Source: Pararhodospirillum oryzae
GTDB lineage: Bacteria; Pseudomonadota; Alphaproteobacteria; Rhodospirillales; Rhodospirillaceae
DNA length: 55,624 bases
NCBI RefSeq assembly: GCF_007992075.1
Contig: NZ_BJZO01000016.1
Location: 1 to 55,624 of the forward strand
Reading direction: 5' to 3'
A program made the position numbers and the translations under genes. Below are positions 28,401 to 38,133 of this stretch, in pieces. Every line of letters begins with the position of its first letter. The stretch's first letter is position 1. The notes beneath the pieces were generated by a model. The model was given only the letters and a program-made list of their open reading frames with translations, did no database searches and was not told where the DNA came from.

Positions 28401-30056
28401 TCAAAGATCCTGGCCCGGATCAAGGTGACGCAGATCGCGCCGCCGGATCTTGCCGGTGGCCGAAACCGGCAGTTCGCCTAAAAAAGCAACCTGGCGGGGA
28501 TAGGCATGGGCCCCATAACGCTGGCGGGCAAACTGTTGCAGATCCTGGGCCAGGACGCCGCTGGCCGTTCCGTTGTCCAGCAGGCCCCGGTCACGCGGCA
28601 CCACGAACGCCTTGACGATTTCCGTGCGCTCGGGGTCGGGAATGCCGACCACGGCCACCTGATCCACGCCGGGATGGCGCATCAGCACGTCCTCGACCTC
28701 GCCCGGACCGATGCGGTAGCCGGCCGAAATGATCACATCGTCCTCGCGCCCCAGGAACCAGAACGATCCATCAGAGTCCTTGCGCCCGGTATCACCGGTC
28801 AGCATCCATTCGCCCCGGAATTTTTCCGCCGTCGCCTCGGGATTGTTCCAATAGCCCAGGAACATGGAAGGATCGGAGCGGGCCACGGCAATCTCGCCCA
28901 GCTCCCCGGGGGCCAGAACCCGCCCTTCGTCGTCGACGATTTCCACCCGGTGACCGGGAATCACCCGCCCCATCGACCCCGGGCGCACCGGATGGCATGG
29001 AAAGCCGTTGCCGATGACCAGGTTGGCCTCGGTTTGCCCGTACACCTCGTTGATGGTCAGGCCCAGGGCCTCGCGCCCCCAGTCCAGAAGGGCCCCGCCC
29101 AGGGGCTCGCCCCCCGCCACCACCGCCCGCAAGGGGCTGCTGGCCCGCACCTGGGCCACGGGCAGCTGGCGCAGCAGACGAAGCGCGGTGGGCGGGAAAA
29201 AGGCGCTGCGCACCCGGTGCCGGCTCATCATGGCCAAGGTCTCCTCGGGGTCGAAGCGGGGTCCCCGGCAGCCCAGGACCGGCAGCCCCCGCGACAGGGC
29301 CGGGAACAAGACGCTCAGCAATCCGCCGACCCAGGCCCAATCCGCCGGGGTCCAGAACAGTTCGTCGGCGAGGAACGGCGAGGGAAACGCCATGCCGAAC
29401 CCGGGCCAGTGGGCGGGCAGCGCCCGGTGCGCGAGAAGGGCTCCGCGCGGGGTGCCGGTGGTGCCCGAGGTATAAAGCAAAAGGGCCGGATCCTCGGCCA
29501 TGGTTTCCACCGACCGGAAGTATCCGCTGCCCCGCCCCATGAGATCGTCGAGATTGCGCACGCCCGCCGGGGGATCCGGGTCCACCGACACCACGGTCGG
29601 GCGCGTCGGAAGATCCAGGTCCATGACCCGGACGGCGCCCTCGGCGTCGGTCACCACCACTTCGGCCCCCGAATCGGTCAGGCGCCCGCCCAGGCCGTCA
29701 CCATTGAACAGCGGAAACAGGGGAACGGCCACCGCCCCGAGCTTGAGGATCGCAATCAACGCCAGCGCCGTTTCCAGGCGTTGCGAAAGATACACCGCCA
29801 CCCGGTCGCCGCTTTCGATGCCCAGCCCGCGCAGCACGTTGGCCATGCGGTCGGATCCGCTCTTCAGGCGGGCGAAGGTGATGGTCTGAACCTGGCCCCG
29901 CGCATCCTCGACAATCAGCGCGGGCATGTTGGCCCGCGCCGGGTTGGCGGCGTGCCGGTCGCACACATCGACGCCGATGTTGAAATGAAAGGGAATGGAC
30001 AAGGCAAAGCCACGCAGTCCGTCCGCGTCGCTCTCGGCGATCCCCGCGCCCATCAT
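28401..30056 (-). CDS. AMP-dependent acyl-CoA synthetase (acetyl/medium-chain type)
   Basis: About 551 residues, ANL superfamily. Motifs: YTSGTTGTPRGALLAHRAL, FWTPADWAWVGGL, VYGQTEANLVIGN, GYWNNPEATAEKFRGEWMLTGD, GREDDVIISAGYRIGP and catalytic Lys in VSATGKIRRRDLR. The FWTPADWAW and YGQTE pattern is that of acetyl- and medium-chain acyl-CoA synthetases rather than FadD. ATG at 30056 has GGAGG eight bases upstream. Probably monocistronic, 74 bp downstream of the deacetylase gene on the same strand, so read-through is possible. Confidence 0.85.
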   Translation of the reverse strand: MMGAGIAESDADGLRGFALSIPFHFNIGVDVCDRHAANPARANMPALIVEDARGQVQTITFARLKSGSDRMANVLRGLGIESGDRVAVYLSQRLETALALIAILKLGAVAVPLFPLFNGDGLGGRLTDSGAEVVVTDAEGAVRVMDLDLPTRPTVVSVDPDPPAGVRNLDDLMGRGSGYFRSVETMAEDPALLLYTSGTTGTPRGALLAHRALPAHWPGFGMAFPSPFLADELFWTPADWAWVGGLLSVLFPALSRGLPVLGCRGPRFDPEETLAMMSRHRVRSAFFPPTALRLLRQLPVAQVRASSPLRAVVAGGEPLGGALLDWGREALGLTINEVYGQTEANLVIGNGFPCHPVRPGSMGRVIPGHRVEIVDDEGRVLAPGELGEIAVARSDPSMFLGYWNNPEATAEKFRGEWMLTGDTGRKDSDGSFWFLGREDDVIISAGYRIGPGEVEDVLMRHPGVDQVAVVGIPDPERTEIVKAFVVPRDRGLLDNGTASGVLAQDLQQFARQRYGAHAYPRQVAFLGELPVSATGKIRRRDLRHLDPGQDL

Positions 30057-30130
30057 GCCCCCATCCTCCGGTCCGCACCCACGCGCTTTAAACAAATAGA
30101 AATCATTCAAGAAGTGGGGCGGCGCAAGCG

Positions 30131-31030
30131 CTATGTCCAGAGGGGTGGCGGAGGATCAACACGTTTCGCCTCGAAAGAAGGGTCCCGGGACAAACGACCC
30201 AACCGTGCGTTGATGTCCGCCAGGTCTTCCAGGAAAGCGGGGCTGGCCAGATAGGTGTATTCGCCGGGACGCGAGTCGACCACCCGATCGCGGGCACTCA
30301 ACGTGTCGTCCACCCAGCCCGGATGACAGCCGATCAGGGCCCGGGGGCCGCCCACTCTCAAGAAACGCTGGAACAAGGGCCGGTACGGGGCGCCGGGCGC
30401 GAAGGCGTGCACCCCCGAAAAGCCCTCGTTGCGCCGGACTCCCAGGGCCCCCAGCCGCCGGTGCATCCCCCACGCCAGGGCGCTCAGGACCAGGGCCCGG
30501 GGTACCGCCACCCCCCGGGCCACCACCCGCGCCGGGGGCTCCCAGCAATCGCGCACCGCCAGGGTTCCGGCGGCCAGCGGGGCGGCCAGTTCCGCCAGTA
30601 CCGCCTCGCGCACCCCGGGCAGCACATGCGCATGGTGGTGCCCGTCCACGAACGCCGGCCACTGGCCCCGGGCCTGGACAAAGGCGTCCACCTGGGCGCG
30701 GATCTCGGCTCGCAGCGCCGCCTGGTCCAGCCGTCCGGCCAGGGACAGGCGCAAAAGCCGCTTCAGGGGCGGCAAGCACCCCCGGGGCGCCAGGGCCGAA
30801 ACACCGGTCAGGGGAGGATGGTCGGTCAAGGTCAGATGCAGGCCGATGTCGGCCCGGTCCTCCAGGCCATCCAGCCAGCGGGCCCGGGGCGCCCAGTCGG
30901 GAAACACGCTCATGCAGCCGGTCCCGCTTAAACGGCCGGCCTCGATCAGGGCCACGATGGCCCGGCTGACCCCATCCGCCAGGCCGAAGTCATCGGCATA
31001 CACAAAGACAATACGATCAAGGGTAGACAT
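30131..31030 (-). CDS. ChbG/HpnK-family (YdjC-like) deacetylase
   Basis: 299 residues. YdjC-fold carbohydrate deacetylase: metal-binding YADDFGLADGVSRAI at the start, DIGLHLTLTD, the His cluster DGHHHAHVLPGV and ALIGCHPGWVDD. Members remove N-acetyl groups from amino sugars (ChbG) or occur in hopanoid clusters (HpnK). The ATG at 31030 has GGAGGGGG six bases upstream. It is divergent from a GtrB/GtrA/GT39 operon, so a role in modifying a lipid-linked or lipopolysaccharide sugar is the natural inference. Confidence 0.85.
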   Translation of the reverse strand: MSTLDRIVFVYADDFGLADGVSRAIVALIEAGRLSGTGCMSVFPDWAPRARWLDGLEDRADIGLHLTLTDHPPLTGVSALAPRGCLPPLKRLLRLSLAGRLDQAALRAEIRAQVDAFVQARGQWPAFVDGHHHAHVLPGVREAVLAELAAPLAAGTLAVRDCWEPPARVVARGVAVPRALVLSALAWGMHRRLGALGVRRNEGFSGVHAFAPGAPYRPLFQRFLRVGGPRALIGCHPGWVDDTLSARDRVVDSRPGEYTYLASPAFLEDLADINARLGRLSRDPSFEAKRVDPPPPLWT

Positions 31031-31232
31031 TTCCCCCTCCTTCCGGCCTAATGATCCCGCTTTTCGGGATTGTGGCACCGTTTTCCCGCAAGACACGGAA
31101 CGGACTCACCCCGTGCGGGCCGGCCCCACCGGTGTTTGGGGAGCCAGGGGCCGCCTTCGCATTTAGCTTGTCGCCCCGCTGGCCACAAGGTAGGAAGAAC
31201 GGTCCTTTAGTCCCCCCGAGGGTTCTTCTCCC

Positions 31233-32228
31233 ATGTCTCGCAACGCGGCTTTGTCGGTTGTTGTGCCCATGCACAACGAAGCCTTGGTTCTTGACGCCCT
31301 GATGGCCCGGCTTCTACCGGTGCTCGACCACATCGGCCTGGAAGCCGAGATGGTGTGCGTCGATGATGGCAGCACGGACGACACGCTGGCCCGCCTCAAG
31401 GCCCTTCAGGCGGATGAACCGCGCGTGAAGGTGCTGGCCCTGTCGCGCAACTTCGGCAAGGAAGCGGCGCTCGCCGCCGGCCTGCGCCGCGCGTCGGGCC
31501 AGGCGGTGATCCTGATGGACGCCGACTTGCAGCACCCGCCCGAACTCCTTGAACGCTTCGTTTCCCTGTGGCGCGAGGGCTGGCCGGTGGTGTATGGGCA
31601 ACGCCGCACCCGCGACACCGATACCTGGATCCGACGCTGGGCGGCGCGGATGTTCTACCGCCTGTTCGGCGCCTTGTCGCAAACCCCCCTGCCTCCCGGA
31701 GCCGGGGATTTCCGCCTCATGGACCGGCGCGCGGTCGATGCCCTCAACGCCCTGGCCGAACGCACCCGCTTCACCAAGGGCCTGTACGCCTGGATCGGCT
31801 TTCGCAGCATCGCCGTGCCCTTCGACGTGGGCGAGCGGGCCGGCGGGCGGTCGGGGTGGCGCCTGGGCGCGTTGTGGCGTTTTGCCGTCGATGCCATTAC
31901 AGCCTTTAGCACACTCCCCTTGCGTATCTGGACTTATGTCGGTACCCTGGTCTCGTTGGGCGCCCTGTTGTACGCCGCGCATTTCTTTGTCCGGACCTTG
32001 GTGTACGGGGTTGACCTGCCCGGTTTTCCGTCCTTGATCATTGCCATCACCTTTTTTGCCGGCGTGCAGCTGATCGGCCTGGGCATCATCGGCGAATATT
32101 TGGGGCGCGTCTTTACCGAGGTGAAACAACGTCCCTTGTATCTTGTTGCCGAGGAACATGGCTTCCCCGACGCGCCGCCCGATCACGCCGCCCCCGACTC
32201 CCGTCCCACGCCCGGATACACCCCATGA
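31233..32228 (+). CDS. Polyprenyl-phosphate glycosyltransferase (GtrB/ArnC-like, GT2)
   Basis: 331 residues. N-terminal GT-A domain: LSVVVPMHNEALVLDAL, VCVDDGSTDDT, LSRNFGKEAALAAGL and DADLQHPPELL with the metal-binding DAD; then two C-terminal transmembrane helices (about 230-250 and 265-290) as in GtrB/DPM1-like enzymes. It loads a sugar onto undecaprenyl phosphate at the inner face of the membrane. ATGA coupling to the next gene. The sugar is unknown. Confidence 0.88.
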   Translation: MSRNAALSVVVPMHNEALVLDALMARLLPVLDHIGLEAEMVCVDDGSTDDTLARLKALQADEPRVKVLALSRNFGKEAALAAGLRRASGQAVILMDADLQHPPELLERFVSLWREGWPVVYGQRRTRDTDTWIRRWAARMFYRLFGALSQTPLPPGAGDFRLMDRRAVDALNALAERTRFTKGLYAWIGFRSIAVPFDVGERAGGRSGWRLGALWRFAVDAITAFSTLPLRIWTYVGTLVSLGALLYAAHFFVRTLVYGVDLPGFPSLIIAITFFAGVQLIGLGIIGEYLGRVFTEVKQRPLYLVAEEHGFPDAPPDHAAPDSRPTPGYTP

Positions 32229-32680
32229 CCCGCCTTCTGCCGCCGCCCTCCCCCGCGCGCCCTCCCCGGAGCTGGCGTGAACGCGGACGGTCTGTTCTGG
32301 AAATGACCCGTTTCGCCTCGGTCGGCCTGATCAACTCGGGCATCGACACCGGGGTGTTCGCCGCCTTGCACTGGCTGGCCGGCTGGCCCCTGCCCCTCGC
32401 CAACACCGCCGGCTTCCTGGTCGCGGTGATCAACAGCTACCTGCTGAACGGGGCGTGGACCTTCCGCCGCCCGGGGCACCCCGCGTTCGCCCCCTCGCTG
32501 CGCCAGGGCGCCTTGTTCGCGCTCGCCAACCTGGGCGGGCTGGTGGTGAGCACCGTGGTTCTGGTTGCCCTCGCGCCCGTGATGCCGGTCCTGGCCGCCA
32601 AGGCGTGCGCCATCGGGGCCGGCTTTGTGTGGAACTACGGGGCCTCGCGGCGCCTGTTCGTTGCCAGGGCGGCCGGATGA
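32225..32680 (+). CDS. GtrA-family flippase-like membrane protein
   Basis: 151 residues with four hydrophobic helices, preceded by a Pro/Arg-rich start. GtrA marks: TRFASVGLINSGIDTGVFAAL, NTAGFLVAVINSYLLNGAWTFR and the C-terminal AIGAGFVWNYGASRRLFV. The family is thought to flip polyprenyl-phosphate sugars across the inner membrane. It overlaps the GT2 gene upstream and the GT39 gene downstream by ATGA. Confidence 0.88.
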   Translation: MTRLLPPPSPARPPRSWRERGRSVLEMTRFASVGLINSGIDTGVFAALHWLAGWPLPLANTAGFLVAVINSYLLNGAWTFRRPGHPAFAPSLRQGALFALANLGGLVVSTVVLVALAPVMPVLAAKACAIGAGFVWNYGASRRLFVARAAG

Positions 32681-34368
32681 GCTTGCCTCGTGGACGTGTC
32701 GCCCCCCGGCCCTTTGATGCAAAGGTCCGGGGGCGCGGAGCCTTGGGCGGTCCGCCCCTGCCCGATGCCCTGGCCTGGGGAACACTGGCAAGCCTGCTGC
32801 TCGTCGTTTTCCTGTGCGCGGGTGACTATGGCCTGTCCTACGACGAGCCCGTGCAAAGCGCCTACGGGCGCTTGCTGCTGCGCTACTACGAATCCGGCTT
32901 CCACGACAAAAGCGCCTTCGGATACCTCAACCTGGCCTTCTACGGTGGCGGCTTCGACATGGTGGCCGCCCTGCTCGACCGCCTGTTTCCCACCGCGCCC
33001 CCCTACAGCGTGCGCCATGCCCTGGGGGGCGTGGTGGGCGTGGTCGGGCTGGCCGCGACGTGGCGCCTGGGCCGGCGCATCGGCGGCCCGTGGGCGGGGT
33101 TGTTTGCCCTGATCTTGCTGGCCGTCACGCCCTCGTGGTTCGGCCACATGTTCATCAACCCCAAGGACATCCCCCTTGCCACCGCCGCCGCCCTGGTCCT
33201 GTGGGCCCTGGCGGCGGTGCAAGACCGCTGGCCGCGTCCGTCGGCGGCCCTGGTTCTGGGGTTGGGGATGGCGCTGGGCCTCATGCTGGGCACGCGCATC
33301 GGCGCCTTGATCCTGGGTCCGGTGCTGGCCGGGGCCTGGCTGCTGCGGGTCGCGGGCCACCTGCGGAGCCGCCCCGGCCGCCTCGGCTGGGCCGACACCG
33401 CCCAGGGAACCGGGCGCCTGCTCCTGGCCCTGCCGCCCCTGGTGCTGGTCACCGTGATCTTGTGGCCCTGGGTCGCGCAGGACTGGGGCAACCTGATCGA
33501 GGGGCTCACGGTTTTTTCGCGCTTTCCCTTCGATGCCCTGATCACCTTCAACGGCGCCCTGGTGGAAACCACCGACCTGCCCCGCCTGTACCTGCCCACC
33601 ATGCTGGCGGTGCGGCTGCCCGAAATCCTGCTGCTGACCGCCGTGGCCGCCGGTCTCTGGGGCGCGTGGACCGTTGTCACCCGCCCCCGGATCCTGCTCG
33701 CCACGCGGGGCGCCCAGGGCGCGCTGGTGGCGCTCGCGGTCCTGGAACCCCTGGCCTTCGCCGTGCTCGACCGCCCCGTGATGTACAACGGCATGCGTCA
33801 CTTCTTGTTTCTGCTGCCGCCCCTGGCCGTGGCCGGCGGGCTGGCCCTTGAACGGGCCGTGCGCGATCCCGGGCCCTGGCGCCGGGGGCTGGGGATCGCA
33901 ACCCTTGCCGTGGGCGTGGCCTTGTCCGTCAACCGTCTGGTCGTCCTCCACCCCTACCAGTACGTTTCATACAACCTGCTGACCGGGGGGCTGCCCGGCG
34001 CCTACGAGCGCTATGAAATGGACTATTGGGATACCTCGTTCAAGGAACTGACCGCCCGCTTCGTCGAGGCCCTGAAGGCCCGCGATCTGATGCCCCCCCC
34101 GGGGCGGGCGTGGAAGGTGTGGGTGTGCGGCGACTCCACGGCCGCCGACGCCTACTTTCCTTCGTTCCTGCTTTCGGTGGACAACGAGGAAGAGGCCGAG
34201 TTCGCCCTGGGCACCGCCCAGTTCTATTGCCCGGCCCCCGCCGACCCGACGCGGGAATGGGCGCGGGTGGAGCGCCAGGGCGTGCCCTTGTCGTGGGTCA
34301 TCGACCAGCGGGCCTTTCCGCCCCTGGCCGACACGGTTTCCCGGCCCCTTTCGCCGGAGCACCCCTGA
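32677..34368 (+). CDS. GT39/ArnT-like membrane glycosyltransferase
   Basis: 563 residues, about ten to twelve transmembrane helices. The first periplasmic loop carries the acidic pair typical of GT-C enzymes (YGLSYDEPVQSAYG), and HMFINPKDIPLATAA follows. Such enzymes transfer a sugar from the polyprenyl-phosphate donor to an envelope acceptor, completing the GtrB-GtrA pathway. About 180 C-terminal residues are soluble and lie in the periplasm. The start overlaps the gtrA-like stop (ATGA at 32677). The acceptor is unknown. Confidence 0.82.
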   Translation: MSLPRGRVAPRPFDAKVRGRGALGGPPLPDALAWGTLASLLLVVFLCAGDYGLSYDEPVQSAYGRLLLRYYESGFHDKSAFGYLNLAFYGGGFDMVAALLDRLFPTAPPYSVRHALGGVVGVVGLAATWRLGRRIGGPWAGLFALILLAVTPSWFGHMFINPKDIPLATAAALVLWALAAVQDRWPRPSAALVLGLGMALGLMLGTRIGALILGPVLAGAWLLRVAGHLRSRPGRLGWADTAQGTGRLLLALPPLVLVTVILWPWVAQDWGNLIEGLTVFSRFPFDALITFNGALVETTDLPRLYLPTMLAVRLPEILLLTAVAAGLWGAWTVVTRPRILLATRGAQGALVALAVLEPLAFAVLDRPVMYNGMRHFLFLLPPLAVAGGLALERAVRDPGPWRRGLGIATLAVGVALSVNRLVVLHPYQYVSYNLLTGGLPGAYERYEMDYWDTSFKELTARFVEALKARDLMPPPGRAWKVWVCGDSTAADAYFPSFLLSVDNEEEAEFALGTAQFYCPAPADPTREWARVERQGVPLSWVIDQRAFPPLADTVSRPLSPEHP

Positions 34369-34536
34369 ATTTGTCATAATATGGCACGATTACGGCTCGA
34401 AGGTGGCGGGGCGGTGTTGTTATGATCGCCGCGCCGGAGCTTTCCGCCGTGCCAGCGGACATCCGGCCCGCACGCCGCCCTCCCTCAAGGGGGGTGGCGC
34501 CTTCCCCGTGCAGCCCTTTGACGGAGTCGCGTCCGG

Positions 34537-35985
34537 ATGTCTACGGTTACTTTCCACTCGGGGGAACGGATTCCCCTGGAAATGCACAAAGTCCGCATCG
34601 TCCAGAAGCTGAACCTGGTCCCGATCGAGCGTCGCCTGGAAGCCATCCGCGCGGCGGGCAACAATACGTTCTTGCTGCGCAACCGCGACATCTACCTGGA
34701 CATGCTCACCGACAGCGGCGTCAACGCCATGAGCGACCGGCAGCTGGCCGCGATGATGGAATCCGACGACAGCTACGCCGGCTCGGAAACCTACGCCAAG
34801 CTGGAAGAGAAAATCCGCGAGATCTTCGGCACGGAATACTTCCTGCCGGTGCACCAGGGCCGCGCGGCCGAGAACATCATCTCGCGCGTGTTCGTGAAGC
34901 CGGGCACGATCGTGCCCATGAACTACCACTTCACCACGTCGAAGGCCCATGTGGTCCTCAATGGCGGCACGGTCGAGGAACTGCTGATCGACGAGGGCTT
35001 GGCCGTCACCAGCACCCACCCGTTCAAGGGCAACCTGGACGTGGGCAAGCTGGAAGCCCTGATCAAGACCCACGGGGCCGAGCGCATCGCCTTCGTGCGC
35101 GTGGAAACCGGCACCAACCTGATCGGTGGCCAACCCCATTCGCTCGCCAACCTGCGCGAGGTGCGCGCGGTGTGCGATCGCCACGGCGTCATGCTGGTGT
35201 TCGATGCCAGCTTGCTGGCCGATAACCTGTACTTCATCAAGACCCGCGAGCCCGAGGCGGCCAACCTGTCGCTGCGCGAGATCACCCGCATCATCGCCGA
35301 CATGGCCGACGTTCTTTATTTCTCGGCGCGCAAGCTCGGCTGCGCCCGGGGCGGCGGCATCTGCACGCGCAACCAGGACCACTACATGAAGATGCGCGAG
35401 CTGGTCACGCTGTACGAAGGTTTCCTGACCTACGGCGGCATGTCCATCCGCGAAATCGAAGCCCTGACCGTGGGTCTCGACGAAACCATGGACGAAGACA
35501 TGGTCTCGCAAGGGCCCCAGTTCATCGAATACATGGTCAACGACCTGGACCGCCAGGGCGTGCCGGTGATCACCCCGCCCGGCGGCCTGGGCTGCCACCT
35601 GGACGCCATGCGCTTCCTTGATCATGTGCCGCAAACCCAGTACCCGGCCGGCGCCCTGGCCTCGGCCCTGTTCCTGGTCAGCGGCGTGCGCGGCATGGAG
35701 CGCGGCTCGGTTTCCGAGCAGCGCGACGCCGAGGGCAACGAAACCTACTCCAACATGGAGTTGCTGCGCCTCGCCATGCCCCGGCGCGTGTTCACCTTGT
35801 CGCAGGTCAAGTACGCCGTCGATCGCATCGTGTGGCTGTACGAAAACCGCGCCCTGGTCGGCGGCCTGCGCTTCGTCGAGGAACCCAAGCTCCTGCGCTT
35901 CTTCTTCGGCAAGCTGGAAACCACCACCGACTGGCACGCCGCCCTGATCGCCAAGTTCCGCGCCGACTTCGGCGACAGCTTGTAA
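34537..35985 (+). CDS. Tryptophanase/tyrosine phenol-lyase family protein, divergent active site
   Basis: 482 residues, the usual length for PLP beta-eliminating lyases. Shared marks: NTFLLRNRDIYLDMLTDSG, MSDRQLAAMM, SYAGSETY, PVHQGRAAENII, GTNLIGGQPHSLANL, a cofactor Asp in VFDASLLADN, YEGFLTYGGM and SGVRGMERGS. The Schiff-base region reads YFSARKLGCARGGG, where tryptophanase and tyrosine phenol-lyase have S(A/G)KKD, and the GGHA segment is GGLGC. So the fold is clear but indole or phenol release cannot be assumed; cysteine-type elimination is possible. Monocistronic, no leader peptide like tnaC was found. Confidence 0.8.
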   Translation: MSTVTFHSGERIPLEMHKVRIVQKLNLVPIERRLEAIRAAGNNTFLLRNRDIYLDMLTDSGVNAMSDRQLAAMMESDDSYAGSETYAKLEEKIREIFGTEYFLPVHQGRAAENIISRVFVKPGTIVPMNYHFTTSKAHVVLNGGTVEELLIDEGLAVTSTHPFKGNLDVGKLEALIKTHGAERIAFVRVETGTNLIGGQPHSLANLREVRAVCDRHGVMLVFDASLLADNLYFIKTREPEAANLSLREITRIIADMADVLYFSARKLGCARGGGICTRNQDHYMKMRELVTLYEGFLTYGGMSIREIEALTVGLDETMDEDMVSQGPQFIEYMVNDLDRQGVPVITPPGGLGCHLDAMRFLDHVPQTQYPAGALASALFLVSGVRGMERGSVSEQRDAEGNETYSNMELLRLAMPRRVFTLSQVKYAVDRIVWLYENRALVGGLRFVEEPKLLRFFFGKLETTTDWHAALIAKFRADFGDSL

Positions 35986-36086
35986 GATCGGAACGCCGGG
36001 CGTGCACGGCCTGGGGAGGCAGGATTTCCCCAGACCGTGCCTCTCCAGGCCGTGCCTCTCCAGGCTCCGCCTCCCCAGGTCCCGCG

Positions 36087-37601
36087 TCAGGACGCCAGCC
36101 GATCCCGGCGGGCCGACGGGACAGTGCGCAGCGCGGCCATGACCACGGCGGCCACCAGCGCGATCGTCCCCGCCGCCGACAGCAGCACCGTTGCGTGCGC
36201 CGAGACAAAGGCCGCGTTGGCGCTTTGGATCAGGGCCGCGCCTTCCTCGCCGGCCAGCGCGGCGGCGGCAATGGTCTCGCCGATGGAGGCGAAGGGCGCC
36301 GGCCCCATCCGCTCCACCAGTTCTTGCGGAACCTCGATGGCGCTTTGGTAGCTCGCCGCCAGCAAGACACCAAAAACGGTGATGCCAAGCCCCGCGCCAA
36401 GCTCGTACCCCGTGCCCTCAAGCGCCCCGGCCGCCCCGGCCTTGGAGGCCGGAGCGCTGTCCATGATCGCGATGGACGAGGCGGTCAGCCCGATGCCCAG
36501 CACGAAGCCCAGAAGGGCCAGCAACGCGACGATGCTCCAGTGCCCGCTTTGAAAATCGCTCAGCCCCAGGCCGGCAAGGCTGGCCGCGGCGACAAGCAGC
36601 GACACAACCGCGACCGGACGCAAGCCGATCGCGGCCGCGATCGACCCCGCGAACGGCCCGCCAACCCCGGACGCGATCATCAAGGGCAAAATGAACATCC
36701 CCGCTTGCAGGGGCGAAAGGCCCACCACGAACTGCAGTTCCTGGGCAATGGTCAGTTCCGCCCCTGCCAGCGCCCCGGAAACCACGATCGCCATCACCAT
36801 GCCGGCCGCGATCGCCGGCCTGGTGAACAAGGACAGATCAAGCATGGGCGAGCGCGAACAAACCTGCTTGCGCGCGAACCAGGCAAGCAAAAAAACGCCA
36901 ACCAGGAAACACAATCCCGTGAGCAACGGCGCGTTATCCGCCTTGAAGGCTGCCTTGATGGCATAAACCACCGTGATCAGACCCACGATCAGAACAAGGG
37001 CCTGGCCGATATTCCACGACCCAAGCCCCCCGGACACGCGCCGGGGCAAGACAGCAAAGGCAAACGACCACACGCCCAGCATCACCGGCACGTTCAGCAA
37101 GAACACCGAACCCCACCAGAAATGCTCCAAAAGCGCGCCGCCAACCAAGGGGCCCATCGCCCCGCCCGCGGCGGCGAACGTGGACCAGAGGCCCAGCGCG
37201 ACGCCCCGCTCCCTGTCATCCTCGAAGGTCTGGCGAATGAGAGCCAGAACGCACGGCATGATCATGGCGGCTCCCACCGCCAGCAGCGCGCGCGCGCCAA
37301 TCAGCAGCAAGGCCGTCGGCGCGAAAGCCGCCGCCAGGGACGCCCCTCCGAACACCATCAACCCCGTGAGCAGCATGCGGCGATGCCCCACCCGATCGGC
37401 GAGCGATCCCATCGGCACCAGCAGGCCCGCCATCATCAGGGGGTAGATGTCGATGATCCAAAGGATCTCCGTGGCGCTCGCGCCAAGGGCCAGGGACAGC
37501 GACGGGACCGCGATATGCAGAATGGTCATGTCCAAAATCACGGGCAGGAAGGCAAGAAGAACGGCCAGCAAAACAAACCATCGGCGGTGAAACCGAGACA
37601 T
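36087..37601 (-). CDS. DHA2-family MFS drug exporter (SmvA/QacA-like)
   Basis: 504 residues, 14 predicted transmembrane helices. Motif A GSLADRVGHRR after helix 2, motif C GPLVGGALLEHFWWGSVFLLNVP in helix 5, and an LDMTILHIAVPSL start in helix 1, as in the DHA2 proton-antiporter group that expels quaternary ammonium compounds and dyes. The start at 37601 has AAAGGTGATGG upstream. Substrates are inferred from the family only. It lies beside the repeat-flanked acuRI segment but shows no composition shift. Confidence 0.83.
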   Translation of the reverse strand: MSRFHRRWFVLLAVLLAFLPVILDMTILHIAVPSLSLALGASATEILWIIDIYPLMMAGLLVPMGSLADRVGHRRMLLTGLMVFGGASLAAAFAPTALLLIGARALLAVGAAMIMPCVLALIRQTFEDDRERGVALGLWSTFAAAGGAMGPLVGGALLEHFWWGSVFLLNVPVMLGVWSFAFAVLPRRVSGGLGSWNIGQALVLIVGLITVVYAIKAAFKADNAPLLTGLCFLVGVFLLAWFARKQVCSRSPMLDLSLFTRPAIAAGMVMAIVVSGALAGAELTIAQELQFVVGLSPLQAGMFILPLMIASGVGGPFAGSIAAAIGLRPVAVVSLLVAAASLAGLGLSDFQSGHWSIVALLALLGFVLGIGLTASSIAIMDSAPASKAGAAGALEGTGYELGAGLGITVFGVLLAASYQSAIEVPQELVERMGPAPFASIGETIAAAALAGEEGAALIQSANAAFVSAHATVLLSAAGTIALVAAVVMAALRTVPSARRDRLAS

Positions 37602-37810
37602 TCCATCACCTTTGAGAAACAAGGCGGCCCATGGCCACCAGGACAAACGCGGCTTGAGCGCCTGCTTGATCATCGCTTTCGTGATCCGGAACCCGCCGGA
37701 ACAGCCGGCGGGACAAAGCAGGCTCGCGCCGCGTGGAATAACCGCCCCCTCCCCGGGCCCAGGATTTCTCCGGGGCGAAGCCAGGGCGGAATTAAGGCAT
37801 TTTCCCCACT

Positions 37811-38004
37811 ATTATGGTCGGATTAAGACGTTGACGACCGGGCGGGAAACGGGGAAGATAAGCCCATGAGGACGACGCAACACCGATCCCTCCCGGTGAA
37901 ACCGAAGCCCTCGGACGACCAGCTCAGGGTTCTAGCCCAGCCCGACGTCGTTGGTCACCCCAAGGCCCCCAGGCCCGGCATCCCTCCGCCGGCCGGGGGC
38001 CTTC
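37811..38004 (+). repeat. 194-bp family repeat, copy 1
   Basis: Same length as copies 2 and 3 with no indels, and only two positions unique to this copy (agacgtt, cgggaaac). Ordered parts: attatggtcggattaag; TTGACG with aagata 18 bp later; a hairpin cggt-gaa-accg; gacca...tggtc; and a long GC hairpin with arms aaggccccc / gggggcctt (37962-38003). Homology fades just after the hairpin. Confidence 0.9.
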
Positions 38005-38133
38005 AAAATTCCGGGCCTTGGGAAGAAGGCCTCGCGAGGGCTAGCGCCTCTGTCGCGACGGCTCCGGTGCCCTCTTTCTCCCTTCAGCGGCAACACGATG
38101 CTTGCTCCGACGTGCTGGCCGGAACAAACGTCC

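Noticed and set aside
28105-28404. A 99-codon minus-strand frame before the histidine kinase
   Set aside because: No ribosome site, no family resemblance, and it crosses the AT-rich promoter-like patch.
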